NCBI GenBank assembly: GCA_018303625.1
Contig: JAGVXV010000014.1
Location: 1 to 46,504, forward strand
Source of the DNA: Candidatus Woesearchaeota archaeon
GTDB lineage: Archaea > Nanobdellota > Nanobdellia > Woesearchaeales > GW2011-AR4
Reading direction: 5' to 3'
DNA length: 46,504 bases
A model generated the notes under the pieces. The model did not search any database. It worked only from the letters and a program-made list of their open reading frames with translations, and was not told the origin of the DNA. Below are positions 23,895 through 31,968 of this stretch, in pieces. How positions within the stretch are numbered: position 1 is the first letter of the stretch; every line of letters starts with the position of its first letter. The position numbers and the translations under genes are program-made.

Positions 23895-24179
23895 TTAAAT
23901 GATTTTTTCTCCAGTATCCTTCCTGACAAGATGAATGACATTTACAGGGCACGAGTCAGCAGCTTCCTTATTTGCCTGGAAATCCTTTTCTTCCAGATCA
24001 AGCTCCTGCCAGCCGTCATCACGGTTTTTGCCGTCCTTGATGTCAGATTTCCCGTCTGAGTTCATTTCCCAGAATTCAGGGGAAACCGCTTCGCAGGCAG
24101 CGCATCCTATGCAGTTGGGCCTGTCATGCTGCAGCATATACTTGCCTGCCTTTTCCTGCACCTGCTGTGTTTCTTCCAT
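23895..24179 (-). CDS. Ferredoxin, single [4Fe-4S] type
   Basis: A 94-residue ferredoxin. CIGCAACEAVSPEFWEM supplies C-x2-C-x2-C and the distal CPVNVIHLVRKD supplies the fourth Cys followed by Pro, the pattern of mono-cluster archaeal and thermophile ferredoxins. An acidic insert (KSDIKDGKNRDDGWQ) separates the halves. A TATA element (AAATTTAAATAT on the minus strand, 24201-24212) stands 27 nt before ATG 24179, so the start is leaderless. The inverted repeats at 24222-24329 lie directly upstream of this promoter. Confidence 0.93.
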   Translation of the reverse strand: MEETQQVQEKAGKYMLQHDRPNCIGCAACEAVSPEFWEMNSDGKSDIKDGKNRDDGWQELDLEEKDFQANKEAADSCPVNVIHLVRKDTGEKII

Positions 24180-24221
24180 TTTTAGCTGGTTTTTGGCATT
24201 ATATTTAAATTTTTTTGGTTG

Positions 24222-24261
24222 TCAAAAACACTACGCACTAAAGTACGTCGCGTGTTTTTGA
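24222..24261. repeat. Inverted repeat 1 (10-bp perfect arms)
   Basis: TCAAAAACAC (24222-24231) is matched by its exact reverse complement GTGTTTTTGA (24252-24261), and an inner ACG/CGT pair extends the stem. It stands upstream of the ferredoxin TATA element. It could be an operator, a cruciform or a transcript hairpin. Confidence 0.7.
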
Positions 24262-24267
24262 GCATGC

Positions 24268-24329
24268 TCGGAAATCGCTAGCTTTCTCTACACTATAAAT
24301 AATAAGGTGTACACTTTAGTGATTTCCGA
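24268..24329. repeat. Inverted repeat 2 with nested stem
   Basis: TCGGAAATCGCTA (24268-24280) pairs with TAGTGATTTCCGA (24317-24329) with one mismatch. Inside, TACAC and GTGTA pair around an AT-rich loop holding ACTATAAATAA. The 9-mer CACTAAAGT within repeat 1 is also complementary to ACTTTAGTG in repeat 2, so the two elements could pair with each other. Confidence 0.65.
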
Positions 24330-24392
24330 CATATTAACTATTGTTAACTTCATAATTGAAGTGTATATATAAAGTTTTTTGTTTATTGTGGC

Positions 24393-24503
24393 TTTGCACA
24401 TAAACTGATTTTTGCACATAATTAGAAGGCTTTTGCATAGAAATTAAACTTAGACTAGAATAAGAGCACTGGACATTTCCCATATACCACTGGACATTTG
24501 CCC
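24393..24503 (+). repeat. Two families of direct repeats upstream of the 86/272-residue gene pair
   Basis: TTTGCACATAA occurs at 24393-24403 and 24411-24421, with a shorter relative TTTGCATA at 24432-24439 (spacing 18-21 bp). CACTGGACATTT(C/G)CC occurs at 24467-24481 and 24488-24502 (spacing 21 bp). Spacing near two helical turns suggests binding sites for a protein on one face of the DNA. Confidence 0.55.
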
Positions 24504-24668
24504 ACGTAAGATATTTAAATGATGTTACTTCCTTTAATAAGTGAAAAAACCGATAGATTTATAAAGGTGCTGGCGAATAATATTGATATTGTTTATTTGT
24601 CAATTAAATGCAAAATACAATAAAGCTAACCAAAAACTTTATAAATTTTCAAAAAATCCAAAAAAAAG

Positions 24669-24929
24669 ATGGTAGAAAACGAGGAGGTGAAGGTGATGAA
24701 GAATATAGTAACCTTCGATAAAGAACTTAAGGAGCAAATTCTTGACATTTTTGACAAGACTGTTGATGGGCAAGGACTCATAGTAGAGAAAAGTAACCCA
24801 AAGCAGCTTGTGTTAACTCAAGACGGAGAAAACTTAAGCATAGAAGAATTTGCAGGAATAACCAAGGGATCGGAGATTTTCATAAAATCTGACCTAATAT
24901 CCCTAATTGACTTTTCAAAGAAAAAATAA
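24669..24929 (+). CDS. Unknown 86-residue protein, first gene of a two-gene unit
   Basis: Not recognised. It is small, acidic and soluble, with no cysteine. Val/Ile-rich strands (GLIVEKSNPKQLVLTQDG) alternate with acidic helices (FDKELKEQILDIFDKT), and the end is basic (DFSKKK). A TATA element (CTTTATAAAT, 24638-24647) lies 26 nt before ATG 24669, so the start is leaderless; the internal Met10 is preceded by GAGGTGAAGGTG and is an alternative. It is followed 33 nt later by the 272-residue gene. The small-then-large order resembles many toxin-antitoxin or regulator pairs, but no toxin fold is recognised. Confidence 0.5.
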   Translation: MVENEEVKVMKNIVTFDKELKEQILDIFDKTVDGQGLIVEKSNPKQLVLTQDGENLSIEEFAGITKGSEIFIKSDLISLIDFSKKK

Positions 24930-24962
24930 CGGCTTAATCTCGCCTTGGGGGTTTAGGCGATT

Positions 24963-25781
24963 ATGGGATTTTTAGAAGCTTTAAAACAGATTATTAATAT
25001 TGATCTAGACCTAAGTAATTTTATCAATATAAAAATAATAAGAAATTCCCAGAACAATCAAAAATTCATTCCTTCTAGGGATGCTAAGACTCTTAGCATA
25101 AATTACCCTCAGCTTGAGGGTAAAGAAAAGCAAGCTGTAAATAAAGCATTGAAAGATGGCTTTGAATCAGGGGAAATTGACCATTTTATGGAATCCTTTT
25201 CAGAAAAGAAGGTTGAAGATATAAAGGAAAAATTAAACCTTAAAAACACCAAGGAAATCCTAGAATTTTATAAAGATAAGATTCCCCTAAACTATTATAG
25301 GGCTCTTGAAGCTTCGTTATATGCCAGAACTAATTTTTCTGCAGGTAGGTCAATTGCAGAAGACAAGCGAGATATAAAAAACAAATTCGGAGAGGAGGGA
25401 AACAATATATGCAACTTATGTACTGCAGGTTACTTTGAAGGCTACATAAAAGAAGCCTATGAGGAAATGGAATCTTCTAATAATTTCTCAATAGATGAAT
25501 GGCAGAAATATTTCAAACTGATTGTAAGAACAAGCCCCTTTGCAGTCTTTGTTTATAGGGATATGAGTGAAGAAGAGCTTTCTGGTATAATAATGTATAG
25601 GCTGGATACAAATATAAAGTACGGCATAAAGTTTGTTGACATACATGGAATTGGATGGGACAATGTCAAAAAAATTAAGAATATCCTAAGAGAATTACAA
25701 AAGGAGAGAGATTTAGACCCAGAGATACAATCGCCATCAAAGATGATAATCCATGTCAGGATTTCAATTGATGATAAATAA
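24963..25781 (+). CDS. Unknown 272-residue protein, second gene of a two-gene unit
   Basis: Not recognised. A soluble, Lys/Glu-rich, mainly helical protein. The middle carries GNNICNLCTAGYFEGYIKEA with a C-x2-C pair, and the C-terminal third looks alpha/beta (IKYGIKFVDIHGIGWDNVKKI, then KMIIHVRISIDD). It is preceded by the 86-residue gene and by an unusual repeat-rich non-coding stretch. It ends about 90 bp from the convergent purH. A role in defence or stress is possible from context but not shown by sequence. Confidence 0.5.
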   Translation: MGFLEALKQIINIDLDLSNFINIKIIRNSQNNQKFIPSRDAKTLSINYPQLEGKEKQAVNKALKDGFESGEIDHFMESFSEKKVEDIKEKLNLKNTKEILEFYKDKIPLNYYRALEASLYARTNFSAGRSIAEDKRDIKNKFGEEGNNICNLCTAGYFEGYIKEAYEEMESSNNFSIDEWQKYFKLIVRTSPFAVFVYRDMSEEELSGIIMYRLDTNIKYGIKFVDIHGIGWDNVKKIKNILRELQKERDLDPEIQSPSKMIIHVRISIDDK

Positions 25782-25788
25782 GAAGTAC

Positions 25789-25868
25789 TATTTTTTTAAT
25801 TTTTTATTATTGCTTCAATTGTCAAAAACAACAATGATTGAAATAAAATTTTATTAAAAAATCAAAAA
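25789..25868. terminator. T-rich convergent terminator region
   Basis: Between the 272-residue gene (plus) and purH (minus) lies ATTTTTTTAATTTTTTATT (about 25789-25807) on the plus strand, the T-run type of archaeal terminator. An imperfect hairpin TCAATTGT/ACAATGATTGA and A-rich DNA follow, which reads as T-rich on the minus strand for purH. Confidence 0.4.
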
Positions 25869-25869
25869 T

Positions 25870-27402
25870 TCAGTGCCAAAACAATCTTATTCCCGTGAAC
25901 ACCATCGCCATATTGTGCTCATTTGCCGCCTTGATTACCTCATCATCCCTTATAGAGCCTCCTGGATGTATAATTGCAGTTATGCCTGCCTTTGCAGCTT
26001 CATCAATTCCGTCGCGAAATGGAAAGAACGCATCAGAGCTCATGACAGCGCCTTTTGCCCTGCTGTCGGCCTTTTGGGCGGCTATTTTCACGCTGTCAAC
26101 TCTTGACATCTGCCCAGCGCCGATGCCTACAGTAACATTGCCTTTTGCAAAAATAATAGCATTGGATTTTGTATGGTATGTTACATTAAAAGCAAACATC
26201 ATCTGCCTTAGCTCTTCCTCTGTTGGCTTTCTTTTCGTAACGATTTTGATATTTTTCTTGTTTAATACCGGCTTGTTCCTTGACTGGGCTAATAGTCCGC
26301 CAACAACTTTGCTTGAATAATAGCCTTTTTCAGAGACTTTTATTCCGCCAGTTTCAAGCAGCCTCAAATTCTTTTTTTGCTTCAATATTTCCAATGCGCC
26401 TTTTTCAAATTTAGGGCATACAACAATTTCAACAAATATATTTTTCAAAAATTCCGCGATTTCCTTATTGCAGTTCCTGTTTAATGCCACAACGCCGCCG
26501 AAAGCTGAAATAGTGTCTGCTTCATAGGCTTTTTTAAAGGCATCTTCAATTTTATCTGCGATTGCGCAGCCAGAAGGGTTTGTATGCTTTACAACAGTTG
26601 CCGCAGGCTGCCTGAAAGACTTCACAAGCTCAAATGCATTGTCAATGTCAAGTATGTTATTAAAAGAGAGCTCTTTTCCATGAAGCTGCTTCATTGTTCC
26701 GAGGCCATGCTCATATATTATAGGATCAAGATAAAAAGCAGCCTTTTGATGGGGATTTTCTCCATAGCGCAAATCCTGCTTTTTACTGAATGTAAGGTTT
26801 AATATTTCCGGGAATTCATCTGCATTGAATTTTTCCCTTAAGTAGGAATTGATTATTGCATCGTACCTTGCTGTATGCCCAAAAGCCTTTAACGCCAGTT
26901 TTTCCTTTAATTTCAAGTCAGTTTTTTTATTTTTTAGAGATTCCATTACTGGCTCATAATCTTTTGGGTCAACAACAACTATGACATCATTAAAATTCTT
27001 GGCAGCCGCCCTTGCCATTGAAGGGCCTCCAATGTCTATGCTTTCAACCGCTGTTTTTATATCAGTGTTTTTTCCGATTAAATTCTCGAAAGGGTAAAAG
27101 TTGACAACAACCATGTCAATCGGCAAAATATCTGATTTTTTTAATTCCAGCATATGCTTCTTGTTTTCCCTTACCGCCAGAATTCCTGCCTGTATTTTTG
27201 GATGCATTGTTTTGACGCGGCCGTCCAGCATTTCCCGGGTTTTTATGTAATCAGAAATCAATGTTACGGGAATCTTGTTTTTTCTCAGCAAGTCTGCAGT
27301 CCCGCCGCTTGACAGTATTCTGATGTTTAGCTTTGAAAGCTCTTTTGCAAAATCAACAATGTCTTCCTTGTCCGAGACTGAAATCAATGCTGTCTTAATC
27401 AT
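25870..27402 (-). CDS. purH: PurH, AICAR transformylase / IMP cyclohydrolase
   Basis: The bifunctional enzyme for the last two steps of IMP synthesis, using 10-formyl-THF. The N-terminal cyclohydrolase domain shows TALISVSDKEDIVDFA, ILSSGGTADLL, EMLDGRVKTMHPKI and ESIDIGGPSMARAAAKN. The transformylase domain shows DLRYGENPHQKAAFY, VVKHTNPSGCAIAD with the catalytic Lys-His, SDAFFPFRDGID and the GGSIRDDEVIKAA end. The 510-residue length is typical. Many archaea use PurP and PurO instead; this is the bacterial type. Its start overlaps the upstream membrane-protein gene by 8 nt, and that gene overlaps purN by 4 nt, so all three form one operon. Confidence 0.98.
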   Translation of the reverse strand: MIKTALISVSDKEDIVDFAKELSKLNIRILSSGGTADLLRKNKIPVTLISDYIKTREMLDGRVKTMHPKIQAGILAVRENKKHMLELKKSDILPIDMVVVNFYPFENLIGKNTDIKTAVESIDIGGPSMARAAAKNFNDVIVVVDPKDYEPVMESLKNKKTDLKLKEKLALKAFGHTARYDAIINSYLREKFNADEFPEILNLTFSKKQDLRYGENPHQKAAFYLDPIIYEHGLGTMKQLHGKELSFNNILDIDNAFELVKSFRQPAATVVKHTNPSGCAIADKIEDAFKKAYEADTISAFGGVVALNRNCNKEIAEFLKNIFVEIVVCPKFEKGALEILKQKKNLRLLETGGIKVSEKGYYSSKVVGGLLAQSRNKPVLNKKNIKIVTKRKPTEEELRQMMFAFNVTYHTKSNAIIFAKGNVTVGIGAGQMSRVDSVKIAAQKADSRAKGAVMSSDAFFPFRDGIDEAAKAGITAIIHPGGSIRDDEVIKAANEHNMAMVFTGIRLFWH

Positions 27403-27748
27403 CTTTGTTCATTATTTTTTTTAATTTTTCAATGCCCTTTTTAGGCAGCACCTTTGTATGGCGGTATGTTCCCCTGACAGTTTCCTTCACATGATAGTGG
27501 ATTCTAGACCGAATCATTTTTACGGTCTCCCAGCCAACCATGAAGATTCCCAAAAACAGCAAGAGCCAGCTGAAAGCCCAGATGGACAGCCCTGTATAGA
27601 GGTAAAAAGGCTCGTAGAATTTGATAATAGACAACCCTTTGCCAAAAAACCCGAGTATTATGCTCAGAAAAACCACTACCACGCCGATTAGGAACTTCAT
27701 GTCCTTCCACCATACAACCTGATTCTGCGCTGTTTGCTTCCCCGTCAT
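27395..27748 (-). CDS. Small membrane protein (two TM segments) between purN and purH
   Basis: Not recognised as a named family. Two hydrophobic segments are clear, FLIGVVVVFLSIILGFFG and IWAFSWLLLFLGIFMVGW, flanked by a polar N-terminus and a basic cytoplasmic-looking tail (RGTYRHTKVLPKKGIEKLKK). It overlaps purN by 4 nt at its start and purH by 8 nt at its end, so it is translationally coupled to both. A membrane protein in the middle of a soluble pathway operon recalls orf230 between purL and purQ. Confidence 0.7.
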   Translation of the reverse strand: MTGKQTAQNQVVWWKDMKFLIGVVVVFLSIILGFFGKGLSIIKFYEPFYLYTGLSIWAFSWLLLFLGIFMVGWETVKMIRSRIHYHVKETVRGTYRHTKVLPKKGIEKLKKIMNKDD

Positions 27749-28353
27749 TTTACCACTACCTTACTTCCTTCCACTCTTATTTTTCCTTCTGAATATAATC
27801 TTATTGCCTTTAAAATTATTTCCTGCTCTGCTTTCTGCACTTTTTCTTTTAATGTGCCGACTGTCTCATTTTCCTCTATTCTGACTTCTTTCTGCAGTAT
27901 TATCGGCCCTGAATCAACATTCTCGGTGACAAAGTGCAAAGTTGCCCCTGTTACTTTAACTTTTGCATTTAAAACTTCCTTATGCACATCTTTGTCCATG
28001 CCTCCTGCAAAAGCAGGCAGCAATGAAGGATGAATGTTCATAATCCTGTTTTTCCATTTTTTTACAAGCCACGGGCTTATTATTTTCATATAGCCGATAA
28101 GCAAGACCAGCTCAACCTTTTCATTTTGCAGGACCCTGCCAATCTCTTTGTCATATTCCCCTTTTTCCTTTCCTGTTGGATCAAGAAATATTGCTCTTAT
28201 ATTGTGCTTTTTTGCCCTCTCAAGCGCATAAGCATCTTTTTTGTTGCTTATAACAACAGAAATCCTTGCATCAAGCTTTCCGGCATTTATGGCATCTATT
28301 ATTGCCTGCATGTCAGTCGCTTTTGTAGATGCCAAAACACCAATGTTAACCAC
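27745..28353 (-). CDS. purN: PurN, glycinamide ribonucleotide formyltransferase
   Basis: Transfers formyl from 10-formyl-THF to GAR. The catalytic triad region is intact: Asn and His in IMNIHPSLLPAF and Asp in TENVDSGPII, with LLIGYMKIISPWLV before it. The 202-residue length fits the family. The start is GTG 28353 (MVNIGVLAST). It heads the purN-2TM-purH operon; a CTTTATAAAC element (about 28387-28396, minus strand) is upstream, leaving a leader of ~10-15 nt. Confidence 0.96.
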   Translation of the reverse strand: MVNIGVLASTKATDMQAIIDAINAGKLDARISVVISNKKDAYALERAKKHNIRAIFLDPTGKEKGEYDKEIGRVLQNEKVELVLLIGYMKIISPWLVKKWKNRIMNIHPSLLPAFAGGMDKDVHKEVLNAKVKVTGATLHFVTENVDSGPIILQKEVRIEENETVGTLKEKVQKAEQEIILKAIRLYSEGKIRVEGSKVVVK

Positions 28354-28423
28354 TTAAATCCCCATGAATTTGAGAAAGAATGTCAGTTTATAAAGGTTTT
28401 GGGTTTGCTTATTTTGGCCGATG

Positions 28424-29263
28424 TTACCTTCTGCCAAGCTTCATCGCCATCAGTAAATTGTCCAAAAGCATGGCAATTGTCATCGGGCCTACGCCGCCTG
28501 GGACTGGAGTAATGAAGCCTGCTACATCTTTTACATTTTCAAAATCAACATCTCCTATGATTTTCTTGCCGAGCCTGTTAATGCCGACATCAATAACAAC
28601 CGCGCCTTCTTTGACCATGGCTTTAGTTATTAAATTTGGCTTTCCTGCCGCAACAACCAAAATGTCAGCATTTTTCGTATGCTCCAAAAGATTTTTGGTT
28701 TTTGAATGGCACATTGTCACAGTAGCGTTTCTTTGCAGCAAAAGCAAGGCAACAGGCTTTCCCACTATATTGCTTCTTCCGACAACAACGGCATTTTTTC
28801 CCTCGATTTTGATTCCTGTTGACTCGATTAAGGCAATGCATGCCCTTGCAGTTGCAGGCTCCATCATATTGTTGTCATTGACAAGATTTCCCAGATTTAC
28901 AGGAGTAAAGCCATCGACATCCTTATTCGGCAGTATGGAATCAACAACAAGGCTTTCATCCATCTGCTTTGGCAATGGCAACTGCACTAAAATGCCGTGG
29001 ATTTCCCTTTTCTGGTTCAGCTCATCAACAACTTTCAGCAATTCATTCTGGCTTACATTTTCAGGAAAATTGTATCTTTCACAGTAAAAGCCCGCTTCCT
29101 TGCATGTCTTTTCCTTAAAGTTGACATAAATTTCAGAAGCAGGGTTGTTGCCAGCCAAAACCAAGGCCAAACCGGGCTTTTCCTCCAGGGCTTTGGCTCT
29201 TTTTTTAATGCTTTCAAGGAGCTTATTTGCTTCTTTTTTGCCGTCGAGGATTATAGCAGCCAT
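28424..29263 (-). CDS. folD: FolD, methylene-THF dehydrogenase / cyclohydrolase
   Basis: Interconverts 5,10-methylene-THF and 10-formyl-THF with NADP(+). Signatures: the catalytic lysine region ASEIYVNFKEKTCKEAG, VQLPLPKQMDES, the NADP loop VVGRSNIVGKPVALLLL, and PVPGGVGPMTIAMLLDN. The length of 279 residues is standard. It supplies 10-formyl-THF to PurN (70 nt downstream on the same strand) and PurH. Upstream is a ~300-bp T-rich non-coding stretch that must hold its promoter. Confidence 0.98.
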   Translation of the reverse strand: MAAIILDGKKEANKLLESIKKRAKALEEKPGLALVLAGNNPASEIYVNFKEKTCKEAGFYCERYNFPENVSQNELLKVVDELNQKREIHGILVQLPLPKQMDESLVVDSILPNKDVDGFTPVNLGNLVNDNNMMEPATARACIALIESTGIKIEGKNAVVVGRSNIVGKPVALLLLQRNATVTMCHSKTKNLLEHTKNADILVVAAGKPNLITKAMVKEGAVVIDVGINRLGKKIIGDVDFENVKDVAGFITPVPGGVGPMTIAMLLDNLLMAMKLGRR

Positions 29264-29564
29264 TTTTTATTTTTTTATTGTTTTTTATATTTTAGTTTAT
29301 TGGTTTTTTAAATTTTAGTTATTGGTTGTTTTTATTTTGATTTTTTTGAGTCTTTTATTATTTATTGATAATTTTTTATTGGTACTTTTTCGTTTATTGA
29401 CTTTTTCAACTTTTTTCATTGGTTGTCTTTCCAACAATTTACTGCATTTGGCGCACAAACACATTTATGATTATTTGCGCATTTGACTGTGTTTCAACTT
29501 TTTTATTTAATTCTGATTTAAAAATTTTAAATTAAAAAACTGGCAGTTTTTACTTCTAATTTAT
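29264..29564. other. Low-complexity spacer rich in TTATTGGTT-like words
   Basis: No gene is seen in these ~300 bp. The plus strand is T-rich and repeats related words: TTATTGGTTTT, TTATTGGTTG, TTATTGATAA, TTATTGGTAC, TTATTGACTT and CATTGGTTG. Read on the minus strand these are AACCAATAA-like words upstream of folD. They could be regulator sites or simple low-complexity drift. Confidence 0.5.
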
Positions 29565-30866
29565 TTATTCTAAAACTGTAAAATCCGGATACAAAGGAAA
29601 TTGCCTGCACAATTCCAAAATATCCTTTTTCACATTTTCAATAGTTTTTTTGTCGGTGTAGCCATCAATAATTTTGGCTATGCTTTCCCCTATGACTTTC
29701 ATCTCGCTTTCCTTGAAGCCGCGTGTTGTAACAGCAGGCGTTCCCAGCCTTAGGCCGGATGGGTTGAATGGGCTGCCAGGCTCATAAGGTATTGTATTTT
29801 TGTTCACAGTTATTCCAGCTTCGTCAAGCGCATTCTGCACTTCTTTCCCCTTGCCCGTCAGGCCTTTGTTGACGAGCTTTATAACCATAAGATGGTTGTC
29901 GGTTCCGCCAGCCACCAATTCCAGGCCTTTGTCCATCAAAGTGCCTGCAAGGGCTTTTGCATTCTTCACAATCTGCCTGCAATAATCCTTATAGCCGGGC
30001 TTTAAGGCCTCTCCAAAAGCTACTGCCTTTGCAGCATTGACATGGTCATGAGGGCCTCCTTGCAATCCTGGAAAAATAGCAGAGTCAATTTTTTGCGCCA
30101 GGTTTTTTTTGCCATTTTTATCGAACTTATCCTCTATCTTGCACATAATCATGCCTCCTCTTGGGCCCCTTAAAGTCTTATGGGTTGTTGTTGTGGCAAC
30201 ATCTGCAAATGGGACAGGATTTTGATGCACTCCTGTTGCGCACAAGCCCGCTATATGCGCAATATCTGACATATGGTATGCATTTACTTCATCGCAGATT
30301 TCCTGGAATGCCTTGAAGTCTATTTTTCTTGGGTAGGCTGTCAGGCCTGAAATAATTAATTTTGGCTTTACTTCTTTGGCCTGCTTTCTTATTTCATCAT
30401 AATCAAGAAGCTCTGTCTCCTTGTCAACATTGTAGGCAATGCAATTATACTGCCTGCCTGAAAAATTGACAGTGCTTCCATGTGTCAAATGGCCACCGGC
30501 ATTTAAGTCAAGTCCCATGAAAGTATCTCCCAGTTTCAATAAGGCGAAGAAAACAGCCTGGTTGGCAGGGCTTCCTGAGTATGGCTGAACGTTGACATGC
30601 TCAGCGCCGAACAATTTTTTTGCCCTTTCTATGGCAATATCTTCCATGCTATCAACAAATTCATTGCCGCCGTAGTATCTTTTATGGGGGTACCCTTCAG
30701 AATACTTATTTGTAAAAACAGAGCCCATTGCCTGCAAAACAGCTATGCTGACAACATTCTCGCTTGGAATCAATTCGATGCCATTGCTTAGCCTTTCCCT
30801 TTCTTTCCTAATCAGGCTATAAATTTCAGGGTCAGTTTTATTAATAGAAGCCATCATGTCATGCAT
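29565..30866 (-). CDS. glyA: GlyA, serine hydroxymethyltransferase
   Basis: A PLP enzyme moving the serine hydroxymethyl group to THF, yielding glycine and methylene-THF. Signatures: [56 protein letters not shown] and the PLP lysine block [16 protein letters not shown]. The 433-residue length is normal. GGTGG 6 nt before ATG 30866 and a TATA-like ACTATTTAAAATAAG (about 30901-30915, minus strand) support the start. Glycine feeds PurD, and methylene-THF feeds FolD, encoded next downstream. Confidence 0.98.
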   Translation of the reverse strand: MHDMMASINKTDPEIYSLIRKERERLSNGIELIPSENVVSIAVLQAMGSVFTNKYSEGYPHKRYYGGNEFVDSMEDIAIERAKKLFGAEHVNVQPYSGSPANQAVFFALLKLGDTFMGLDLNAGGHLTHGSTVNFSGRQYNCIAYNVDKETELLDYDEIRKQAKEVKPKLIISGLTAYPRKIDFKAFQEICDEVNAYHMSDIAHIAGLCATGVHQNPVPFADVATTTTHKTLRGPRGGMIMCKIEDKFDKNGKKNLAQKIDSAIFPGLQGGPHDHVNAAKAVAFGEALKPGYKDYCRQIVKNAKALAGTLMDKGLELVAGGTDNHLMVIKLVNKGLTGKGKEVQNALDEAGITVNKNTIPYEPGSPFNPSGLRLGTPAVTTRGFKESEMKVIGESIAKIIDGYTDKKTIENVKKDILELCRQFPLYPDFTVLE

Positions 30867-30977
30867 AAAACCACCTTAACAGCAAATAAACTGAAAATGG
30901 CTTATTTTAAATAGTTTTCTGTTGAAAAATCTTTAATTTGAGCAAAGTTTAAAAACAAAGCTTTGTTACCCAATAGC

Positions 30978-31355
30978 ATGAACGACGAAAATAAAGCAAC
31001 TGTGCCTGTTGCGCCTTTGTTTAATCATGTGGATGATGGAGTTGGAGTCCCCAGCCTACCACATACCAATGAAAGAAAAATTGGATTGAGAATTAACAAA
31101 GAATTGAAAGACCCTGATTACCGAAAAAGGAATGGCATAATAAGTTTCTGGCAGATAGGGCTTGGCAGCCTGAAAATATCATATGATGCTCCCTTGCCTA
31201 CAAGAAAATATGATGGCGGAATTGAGCAAGTTGTCGGGATGGAGACTAGGCACGACCCTGTGTATACTGCGCATATAGTAAATGAGCCATGGGAAAAGGC
31301 TTATGCATACCGCTTTTCCAGAAAAGAGAGCAACGGTATGGGAATAGACAGCTGA
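30978..31355 (+). CDS. Unknown 125-residue protein
   Basis: Not recognised. It is soluble with a Pro/Val-rich N-terminus and a beta-rich middle (IISFWQIGLGSLKISYDAPLP); no cysteine is present. The ORF track starts at TTG 30963, but the TATA element (AGTTTAAAAAC, 30946-30956) predicts transcription near 30977, so ATG 30978 (MNDENKATVPVAPLF) is preferred as a leaderless start. It is divergent from glyA and abuts the convergent cyclo-ligase gene with no gap. Confidence 0.5.
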   Translation: MNDENKATVPVAPLFNHVDDGVGVPSLPHTNERKIGLRINKELKDPDYRKRNGIISFWQIGLGSLKISYDAPLPTRKYDGGIEQVVGMETRHDPVYTAHIVNEPWEKAYAYRFSRKESNGMGIDS

Positions 31356-31937
31356 TTAATGCTGATTTTTATTGCAGATTGCAATTTCCTTTTCAGTCAG
31401 AATTATATCAACAGGAACATCATGCCTTTCTTCAGGAATTTTTTCTATCAGCTGGAAATCATAAGCCAATCCGATTTTTAGGGTTTCTTTCCTTATTGTC
31501 TTGAGAAACCTATCGTAATAGCCGTAGCCATATCCAATCCTATGGCCGTTCTTGTCAAAAGCAATGCCCGGAACAATGACAATATCCAGCTTGTCAGGGT
31601 TAAACTCTCTTTGGTAAGATTCTTTAGGCTCCAAAATGCCGAAGGTTTTTGGCTTCAATTCATTGAAATTTTTCAATTCGGAAATGTAAAGCTTTAGGTC
31701 GCCTTTAATGGTGTAAGGCACAATTATTGTCTTTTCCTTATTGCTTAATAATTCCTTTATGATTTTCTGCGTATCCACTTCATTATTAGTTGAAACATAG
31801 AACATTATGTTTTTCGCATTTTTAAATTCCTTTAAGGAAAATAATTTTTGCTTAATTTTATTGCTTTTTTCCTGCATCTCCTTTTTCTGCAGCTTATTCC
31901 TTTTTTCAAAGATTTGGGATTTTAGTGAGAGTTTCAT
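31356..31937 (-). CDS. 5-formyltetrahydrofolate cyclo-ligase
   Basis: Converts 5-formyl-THF to 5,10-methenyl-THF with ATP, rescuing an inactive folate. The family's glycine-rich signature is clear: DIVIVPGIAFDKNGHRIGYGYGYYDRFL. The N-terminal LSLKSQIFEKRNKLQKKEMQEKS and FYVSTNNEVDTQ also fit. Length 193 residues is typical. It lies near glyA and folD and completes a THF C1 set in this window. The gene symbol is left empty because fthC and ygfA are both used. Confidence 0.95.
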   Translation of the reverse strand: MKLSLKSQIFEKRNKLQKKEMQEKSNKIKQKLFSLKEFKNAKNIMFYVSTNNEVDTQKIIKELLSNKEKTIIVPYTIKGDLKLYISELKNFNELKPKTFGILEPKESYQREFNPDKLDIVIVPGIAFDKNGHRIGYGYGYYDRFLKTIRKETLKIGLAYDFQLIEKIPEERHDVPVDIILTEKEIAICNKNQH

Positions 31938-31968
31938 AAGAAAAATAAATCAAGTGCCATATAAAAAC

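Noticed and set aside
24222-24329. Inverted repeats as ends of an insertion sequence
   Set aside because: There is no transposase gene between or beside them and no target-site duplication is evident.
24222-24503. Repeats as a CRISPR array
   Set aside because: The repeats are few, of different families and not of uniform 25-40 bp length with equal spacers; no cas gene is present.
28380-29087. 235-residue plus-strand ORF opposite folD
   Set aside because: It mirrors FolD, whose motifs are complete; no promoter or ribosome site is apparent.
29264-29564. TTATTGG words as a defined operator array
   Set aside because: Spacing is irregular and the surrounding DNA is low-complexity T-rich, so chance recurrence is likely.
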